Shown: in pieces, positions 57,313 to 64,000 of the stretch | How the letters are laid out: every line of letters starts with the position of its first letter | Position numbering within the stretch: the first letter of the stretch is position 1 | Assembly (NCBI RefSeq): GCF_002078875.1 | Contig: NC_034409.1 | Span: 103,201,226 to 103,265,225, forward strand | Length of the DNA stretch: 64,000 bases | Direction of reading: 5' to 3' | Source of the DNA: Numida meleagris | Lineage: Eukaryota; Chordata; Aves; Galliformes; Numididae | Made by a program: the position numbers and the translations under genes | The notes under the pieces: generated by a model | Database searches by the model: none | Told to the model about the DNA's origin: nothing | Seen by the model: only the letters and a program-made list of their open reading frames with translations

Positions 57313-58690
57313 GGGATCAATACCATCTGGATTTCATAAGCACAGTTAGACAAAAATGGTACTGGCTTTTCATTATTAATCTAGTTTTGATATTTCTGAC
57401 AATACTGATTTCACAGTATCTCACCTTCATTCATCTTTTTGGCAACACTTAGAAAATGACTGAGATACAGGCATCTCTCTGCAGTATGTTTAATGACTGT
57501 CTTCCAGGTGGCACTACACTGGCACATACATCTTCTGGAGTTGTGTCACTGGTTTATGTCTTCAGTAAACGATCAGAAGGGTGCCTACTAATGTTTCTTG
57601 GTCCCTATTGTTCACATCTGCATTTAAGAGCACTTGTACTGTAATTTTAAAAAAGAAGAATTCTTAATGTCAGTTAAATAACATCAGTAGTGGCAGATGA
57701 ACGAGCAAAACTGGCATTGTGGTTACTTGTTGCTCACCAGTTTGGAAAAGCAAATTATGGAAAGTTTATTACATAAAAGAATATGATAATCTGAATCAAA
57801 TATTTCTATCTCAGATGGTACTAGTGATTCAATTGCCTCCAGGACCTGAGAAGGTTCCCTGCACTTATACCCCCACAAGAAGTAGAATGGGATGGCTTGG
57901 GTAGGAAGGGACCTTAAAGATCATCTAGTTCAAGTAAATTTTGTTGATTTTTGTATCTTCCCCTTTAACAATCATTTGACAATCATTTAACAATAAGCAT
58001 TTCTTAAAAGCCACAGGCCAAACAGAACAAAGCTACATTTATGCACAGATGGCACAAGCTGCCCAGAGAAGCTGTGGTGCCTCATCCCTGGAGGTGCTCA
58101 AGGCCAGGTTGGATGGGGCCCTGGGCAGCCTGAGCTGCTGGGGGGCAGCCCTGCCCATGGCAGGGGTTGGGGCTGAGTGGGCTTTGAGCTCCCTTCCAAC
58201 TCAAGCCACTTCATGACTGTAGGATGGTTTCTTCCATGGCATTGGAAGCTTAGGCTTATTAGGTATGCTCTGAGTATATGTAGCATCCCATAGCAGAAGA
58301 TGCATCAAGAGCAACTAGGAACACTTTTATCCACAGGTCTGGCTGGAAGCACTGTCATCTGCTTAAGCAACAAATAATTTAATGCTTAAAGCACCTAAGA
58401 TGGAGAGGACATAGAACTTTTCTTACCGGAGTTTCAAATCCTCATCATTAAATACAATGATGTGACTGCCTGTGATTGTGACACAGACCACAGCATCTGT
58501 GGCTGTGAGGGCAAGTGCAAGTAAAATCCCACTTCTACCCTCCCATGCACTGCAGTGGGGTGATCTTATGTAAAACATAAAATGGAGAAAGAGAAGATGA
58601 GCTCTTTAGTCATGGAACTTGAACTTTTGCCTGCAACAGGAGTGAGCTGGGTCCAAGCTCCTCTTACATGAGACTCACTGTCACATCCAA
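57313..58690. other. Spacer with two further CR1 pieces
   Basis: A minus-strand scrap of CR1 3' end lies at about 57,885-57,935 (GGATGGCTTGGGTAGGAAGG, GATCATCTAGTTCAAG). A plus-strand 3' region lies at 58,040-58,225 (GGCCAGGTTGGATGGGGCCC, CTCCCTTCCAACTCAAGCC). The remainder is unique sequence with no supported gene. Confidence 0.75.
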
Positions 58691-59303
58691 GTGCCCAAGG
58701 ACTGGGACAGGCTTGACATCCTGGCTTGTATCAGAAACGGTGCAGCCAGCACGACCAGAGATGTTATTGTCCCTCTGCACTCGGCTCTGGTGAGGCTGCA
58801 CCTCGAGTGCTGTGTTCATTTTTGGGCCCCTCACTGCAAGAAAGACATTGAGGCCCTGGAGTGTGTCCAGAGAAGGGCAGTGAAGCTGTGTGGGGTCTGG
58901 AGCACAGGTCTGATGGGGAGTGGCTGAGGGAGCTGGGATTTTTCGGTCTGGAGAAGAGGAGGCTCAGGGGAGACCTTATTGCTCTCTTTAACTACCTGAA
59001 GGGAGGTTGTAGTGAGCTGGGGATCAGCCTCTTCTCTCATGTAACTAGTGATAGGACGAGGGGGAATGGCCTCAAGTTGTGCCAGGGGAGGTTCAGGTTG
59101 GATGTTAGGAACCATTTCTTCTCTGAATGAGCGGTGAGGCAGTGGCACAGGCTGCCCAGGGAGGTGGTGGAGTCACTGTCCCTGGAGATGTTCAAGAGCC
59201 GTGTGGATGTGGCACTGATGGACGTGGTCAGTGGGCATGGTGGGGGTGGGCTGACAGCTGGACTAGGTGATCCTAATGGTCTTTTCCAACATTAATGATT
59301 ATG
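58690..59303 (+). repeat. CR1 LINE, about 610 bp, with ORF2 C-terminal remnant
   Basis: Plus-strand frames encode pieces of the CR1 ORF2 C-terminus: [40 protein letters not shown] and [15 protein letters not shown]. One frame change and a stop near 59,128 break them. The copy ends near CAACATTAATGATTATGTG. Its edge lies only about 140 bases from the IFNAR1 promoter. Confidence 0.93.
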
Positions 59304-59439
59304 TGAAACAACAGCCCTGCTGAACAAGGGATTGGTTTCCCTCTCTGTGACACAATGAATCTTGAGGTTCCCTGAATTTCATAAAGCAGTAGCAGACACC
59401 CTGTCTCAAGAGCCCCTTTTCGCGTGAGCTACGAGAACG

Positions 59440-59560
59440 GCCCTCAGCGACGTGCGTAGCCCCACAGCCCCACCCACACCCGCCGCCATTTTTACAGCCG
59501 CGGCACGCCGCATGCGCAGTCGCTAGATGCTTCCGGTAGGGGTGAGCGAGGCGCGGGGCG
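59440..59560 (+). promoter_or_regulatory. IFNAR1: IFNAR1 promoter with YY1, NRF1 and ETS-like sites
   Basis: Within 80 bases of the start codon lie CCGCCATTTT (YY1-type, 59,483-59,492), CGCATGCGCA (NRF1-type, 59,509-59,518) and CTTCCGG (ETS-type, 59,530-59,536). CACCC boxes lie just upstream. There is no TATA box and CpG frequency is high. This is a housekeeping-type promoter; no ISRE core is visible here. Confidence 0.65.
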
Positions 59561-59642
59561 ATGGCTGGGACAGCGGGTGCCGTGCTGCGGCTGGTGGCCG
59601 TGCTGCTCTGCCTCCTGGTCGCGGTGTCCCCGCGCTGTGCAG
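59561..59642 (+). CDS. IFNAR1: Interferon alpha/beta receptor 1, first coding exon
   Basis: The 82-nt exon encodes a classic signal peptide, MAGTAGAVLRLV followed by AVLLCLLVAVSPRCA. It leaves in phase 1 at GCAG|GTGAGT, as do exon 1 of IL10RB and other family genes. The identity rests on gene order (IFNAR2, IL10RB, then IFNAR1 in vertebrates), strand, phase and the CpG promoter, since the ligand-binding exons lie beyond 64,000. The product is the signalling partner of IFNAR2 and binds TYK2. A different receptor of the same cluster (IFNGR2) is a less likely alternative. Confidence 0.78.
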
Positions 59643-60754
59643 GTGAGTACGGTGCAGCGCGGCGGCGGGGGGCTGGAGCCGTGCCCGGGGCGAGGCGGGG
59701 GCGGCGCGGCCGTGGAGCCCCTCGCTCCGGGACTGTCCGGTTGCCGTCGCCGGGCTTTTCGGGGGGCGTCTGGGAGAGAGGTTGTCTGCCCGCGTCATGT
59801 CTGCGTGCTGCGAGTAGGTCGTGTGGCTGCGGTTGGGTGTGGGAAACGGGCTTATGGTGTCCCGTTAACTTGTTGCGAAAGCACTTCGGAGCTTGAAGTG
59901 CGAGTAGGGAACCGAGGGGAACAACGCTGCTGGATTTCAGGGTGTGATCTCATGGGCTGTAAGGTGGCAGAAGACCGCAGGCTGCTTTCTGGGGTCTGCG
60001 CTGTGCCTGTGTGGTAGAGCTGGGGCAGAAAAGCAGCTCTGGGACCTTTTCTCTTTCCCTTTCCACCCTTTTGATTTGTGCATGCATTCCGAGTTCCAAC
60101 CCAGAGCTGTCAGCCCTGTGCTACCTGCAGCTGCTTCAGTTAACTCGCACAGATTGCAGAAAATAATTGACATGCCGTGCGCTGCTTCTGTGTGTAGAAG
60201 TGGTTGCTCAGTTGCAGTGGCCTGTCACCTTCTGCCCTGTCAAAACCAGCAGTTCCTCTTCTGTGCCCATCCAGAAGCCCTGGCAGTAACCCTGCTGCCT
60301 TAGAGCACCTTTCTCCACGTGGAGTCAGCTGCAGGTGGGCTGTCTTTGCTGTGTGTGGTTGTGGCTTTCTTTCTGTGTTCCGTATCCACATGTAACAGAC
60401 CTGGTGCTGAAAGTCTGAAATAGAGTTTCTATGCTGGTAACCCACACATGATAAGCAGTAAGCTGTTGCTGGGCTCCTTATGGCTGCTAGCAGGCAGCAT
60501 TGCAGCAGTCATGGAGTCAGACATGTAATTGTATACTTTTGCGCTGTACTTCCCTTTGTAATTCAGATAGGAGACAAAAAAAAGAAATAATTTGCGTTAG
60601 AGTGTTTCCGTTTTGAGAGGAATTATGTATTATCTCAACTTTTGGTCTGACCATTTGTTTAAGAACAATGTTTAAAGGTTCACAGCAAGTTTATAAGATA
60701 GATGCTTTTTCTAAGGCAGCAAAACCTAAATTATACATACATATTATATTAAAT

Positions 60755-60812
60755 TATACATACACATATATATATACATATATATATATACTATGTATAT
60801 ATATATACATAG
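60755..60812. repeat. TA-rich microsatellite with palindromic end
   Basis: Alternating AT/ACAT sequence in IFNAR1 intron 1. The last 22 bases (60,791-60,812) form a perfect palindrome with CTATGTATA arms. The length is likely polymorphic. Confidence 0.9.
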
Positions 60813-60989
60813 TTGATGTGATGAATCCCTCCATGGGCATATCTGTAAGTCGCAGCAGTGCGTTGTGAGTCTTATCATCTTCAACAAACTCTGTTTCTTC
60901 ATCTGTGTCACCGCCAGCTAGAAGGTATTATTTCTTATATTCAGACAGACGATTTGTAGCAAACACTGGGGAACTGAAATATGTGGAAA

Positions 60990-61342
60990 ACTGATGAGTG
61001 GATTTTCAGCGTCTAAAGGGAGTCTGTAAGAAAGAAAGGGACAGACTCTTTAGCGGGGTCTGTTGTGATAGGACAAGGGGAAATGATTTCAAACTAAAAG
61101 AAGGGAGACTTAGATCGGATATAAGGAAGACATTTTTTACAGTAAGAGTGGTGAGGCAGTGGAGCAGGTTGCCCAGAGAGGTGGTGGATGCCCCATCCCT
61201 GGAGACACTCAAGGTCAGGCTGGAAGGGGCTCTGAGCCCCTGATGGAGCTGTAGGTGTCCCTGCTCACTGCATGGGGTTGAGCCAGATGGCTTGTAAGGG
61301 TCCCTTCCAATGCAAACAATTCTGTGATTCTGTGATGACTTT
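60990..61342 (+). repeat. CR1 LINE 3' fragment
   Basis: The open stretch 60,998-61,243 encodes ORF2 C-terminal peptides (RGNDFKLKEGRLRSDIRKTF, QWSRLPREVVDAP). It then reaches the 3' UTR (GGTTGAGCCAGATGGC, GTCCCTTCCAATGC) and a terminal ATTCTGTGATTCTGTGAT. Plus orientation, in IFNAR1 intron 1. Confidence 0.93.
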
Positions 61343-61402
61343 TAAAGGGTGTTTTTTGGTTGATTTGTTCTCCTTGAGATAGGAATTTAAGTTAAACTGA
61401 TT

Positions 61403-61712
61403 TGTACCAAGCTGGGGGTCAGCCTCTTCTCTCTTGTAACTAGTGACAGGATGAGGGGGAATGGCTTCAAGTTGCGCCAGGGGAGATTTAGGCTGGATGT
61501 TAGGAAATACTACTTTTCTGAAAGAGTGGTCAGACGCTGGAACGGGCTGCCCAGGGAGGTGGTGGAGTCACCGTCCCTGGAGATGTTCAAGAAACGTTTA
61601 GATATAGCGTTGGGAGACATGGTTTAGTGGTGGTGGTGGTGGTAGGTGGATGGTTGGACTAGGTGATCTTGTAGGTCTTTTCCAACCTAGCTAATTCTAT
61701 GATTCTATGATA
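61403..61712 (+). repeat. CR1 LINE 3' fragment
   Basis: Begins GTACCAAGCTGGGGGTCAGC, keeps the ORF2 end (GGAGATGTTCAAGAAACG) with a short GGT expansion near 61,628. It ends with CTTTTCCAACCTAGC and ATTCTATGATTCTATGAT. It belongs to the same subfamily as 30,484-31,105 and 58,690-59,303. Confidence 0.93.
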
Positions 61713-63439
61713 GTGAAGGAGCTGGAGGTATGGGGAGAGATGCATTCTTTTTGTCTTTGGCATTGAATCAACCAAAGGAAGCAGAGCCTTTGGAATAAAT
61801 ATTACTTTGCATGTGGGGTTTCTAGCTAAATTATGAAGCTTCTCTGAGAATTAAGTATTGCTGGGTTTACTTCTTGACTCCATGGTTGTTGTTTATTGGG
61901 ATTTAGGAGATTGATTTAAGGAAACAAACACAAAACTCTGGAAGTAGGGATTATTGTGTGAAAGGATGGGCGTGGATCACCTGTGCACATCTGTGTTATT
62001 GAGAACAATGTTAAGTTGACTTGAAATACTGGAGAAAACCCAAAAAGTGCTGGGCTATTTCAGTGCTAATTAGAATGAGAAGGTTGGGTCATGTTTTCTG
62101 TAAGGCTGGACTTCATTTTTAGATCTCAGCTACAGCACTGTGATTGGTGAATTACATTCTTCCAAGAGAGTTTGTTTGGAGAGAATGCAGAAGAGAAGAA
62201 TGACCATTATTCAGAAAACTAGCAAGTTTGACTTACGAGGGAAAATGAAAACAGGAGATGGAGTGAGCAGTTGAAAACGGGATAATTGAGACTTGGAACC
62301 TTCAATAAATAGTTATTTAAGCTTGTGTAAGAAATTTGATTTCCTCATGAAGGTGTTAGACTGAGTTGCCAGGGTTGTCTCTGAGGATCAGGAGAGCTTT
62401 ATAAAGCAATAATGGTTTTTCGAACCAGGGCACGGAGAAAGGTGCCTAATCACATTCAGGGTATGTCTACAGTGAGTGCTATGGGGTTCTAGGTGTTTTG
62501 TTTCTCTATTTATGTTTTGCATCAGTTGAAGCCAGAAGGCCATCTGGTTCAATGTTGGTCTACAGCAGCGGCTGGCAGTGGAACAGGAAAGAAAAGAGCA
62601 GCAAATACATAGTGATACCTGCAGCTTAGTGGGACAGCAGCTTGTAGCACTGAGGTTGTGTATTTGACTCATTTCACAAATCAGGCATGAGTTGAGCATG
62701 TGCGGTCCTAAGGGAGGAAGTCCCACAGACAAAGTGCTCGATGAAGCAGCAGTTTCATTTGTTTGTTTGTGCAGAGCTGCTTGTTTTGATGCTTCTTGGC
62801 CACTGAAAGCAGCTCTTAGTGCTTGGTTGCAACAATTTTTGAGGATTAATTACAAAAGAAACAGTGTCAAGCTGGGGTCAACATTGTTCCAGCTTGCATG
62901 AGGAACTTCACAGAGAAAAGAGGCAATCAAACCTGAGGCTCATGACAATCTGCCTTCAGGCCTGTTACTAAAGCTCTTCGTTCCAAATTCACTATCCAAC
63001 AATCAGAAAGGCTTGTGACAGAGTTTGGAGTGATTTGCTTCTCTTCTGGATTTGGAGAACTTACACCAGAATGGCTCCTGCCATTGGCTGTGAACTTACT
63101 TGTTCAGATAGGCCTCAAAACACAACAATTCCTGTGAGGAAGTATTGCTTGGCACTTTTTGTGATAGTCTTCAGTCCATTTGCCAAAACACTACATGCTA
63201 TCCCCATGCCACATCATACCAGCCTTCACTGCCTGTGTTATGGTTGGAAAAGCTTTTGAACTCTTTCTCTTACAATAAAACAAATGGGGGCAAGGAGGGA
63301 GGAAGCTGTGTAGGTAAGCTAATGTCCTCATCCCAGTGAGCTTCCTCACCCATCCTGCTGCTTTTGGAGGAGATTATTTTGATACTTATTTTGTCCAACT
63401 GACAGTGGAAGAAGATGGTGAGCTTCTGCAAAACTATTG

Positions 63440-63812
63440 AACATATTTGGTGCTCTTATATTCTGCTTTTAGATAGGGTAAAAGCATTTCCTGTGGTATA
63501 GGGGCTACAAGAGAGTAGGAGACTGACACTTTAGCAGGGCCTGCTAAACAAGGGGAAAATGGTTTCAGACTAAAAGAGGGGAGATCTAGATCAAATATAA
63601 AGAAGAAGTTTTTTACCTTTAGGGTGGTGAGGCACTGGAACAGGCTGCCCAGAGAGGTGCTGAATGCCCCGTCCCTGGAGACCCTCAAGGTCAGGCTGGA
63701 TGGGGCTCTGAGCACCTGATGGAGCTGTAGGTGTCCCTGTTCGTTGCAGGTGGTTGGACCAGATGGCCTTTAAAAGGCTCCTTCCAGCTCAAACAATTCT
63801 GTGATTCTATAC
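63440..63812 (+). repeat. CR1 LINE 3' fragment
   Basis: Includes GGTTTCAGACTAAAAGAGGG, GTGGTGAGGCACTGGAACAG, GGTTGGACCAGATGGC and the terminal CAATTCTGTGATTCTATAC. Plus orientation; the left boundary is approximate. Confidence 0.92.
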
Positions 63813-64000
63813 TGCTTAGATTTATATGAAAGCAATGTGCAGGCGTGACCCCTATTGAAAAAGCAAGTTGACAGCAAATGTTCTCTTCTTTCCTCTACTG
63901 TGTTCCCTAAAAACCCCTAGAAAACCCTTCTGAAACATTCATTTTAATGATTGAACTGAAATCTATATTTCACAAAGCTTCCTGATTTTAATTTGAGCAC

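Larger units (their letters stand above)
59643..64000 (+). other. IFNAR1: IFNAR1 intron 1 (incomplete)
   Basis: The CpG island extends to about 59,860, then AT-rich intron with CR1 copies listed separately. I looked for a phase-1 exon with a receptor D1 pattern (proline-rich start followed by a tryptophan strand) and found none before the window end. Confidence 0.65.

Noticed and set aside
60000..64000. Search for IFNAR1 exon 2 and further exons
   Set aside because: No acceptor followed by a phase-1 receptor D1-like frame was found. The open frames here are CR1 or chance.
1..64000. CRISPR arrays, tRNA or rRNA genes, prokaryotic operons
   Set aside because: No regularly spaced direct repeats of CRISPR type, no tRNA cloverleaf boxes and no rRNA motifs were seen; intron-containing genes and CR1 repeats show nuclear vertebrate DNA.

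Overview
The window is vertebrate nuclear DNA, almost certainly from a bird and most likely chicken or a close galliform. It carries about twenty 5'-truncated CR1 LINE fragments with the avian-type 3' terminus (TTGGA...CCCTTCCAA...ATTCTATGATTCT). The unique sequence encodes class II cytokine receptors in the conserved order IFNAR2 - IL10RB - IFNAR1, all on the + strand. Genes were found by joining exons at splice sites, checking reading phase, and comparing the predicted proteins with remembered human family members. No database search was run, and the species is an inference.

Layout. 1-24,880: gene-poor DNA upstream of the cluster with CR1 fragments, a 7-bp microsatellite and a solo LTR (19,294-19,823, minus strand). 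24,880-25,640: CpG-rich promoter of IFNAR2, preceded by a 103-bp tandem duplication that carries an exact interferon-stimulated response element core (GAAAACGAAAC) in each copy. 25,800-29,000: IFNAR2 first intron, with CR1 fragments and an 848-bp LTR element that holds a piece of retroviral integrase inside the LTR. 29,008-37,289: IFNAR2 coding exons (about 509 codons), including a proposed 45-nt signal-peptide exon and one GC-AG intron. 39,180-39,660: CpG-rich IL10RB promoter with a palindromic kappa-B site. 39,396-49,623: seven IL10RB exons (342 codons). 50,160-59,400: gene-free spacer with CR1 fragments and a strong 41-bp dyad. 59,440-59,642: IFNAR1 promoter (NRF1, YY1 and ETS-like sites) and first coding exon (signal peptide). 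The rest is IFNAR1 intron 1; its second exon is not in the window.

How the genes work together. IFNAR1 and IFNAR2 form the type I interferon receptor. IL10RB is the shared short-tailed chain used in mammals by the IL-10, IL-22 and interferon-lambda receptors. All three splice frameworks fit the phase pattern of this receptor family (1-2-1-0-1-0), which supports common descent by tandem duplication. The three promoters differ in visible sites: duplicated ISRE at IFNAR2, kappa-B at IL10RB, and housekeeping-type sites at IFNAR1. No new multi-gene system was found. The most notable items are the duplicated ISRE, the integrase-carrying LTR, the IFNAR2 micro-exon with its overlapping upstream ORF, and the possible short-tail IFNAR2 form.
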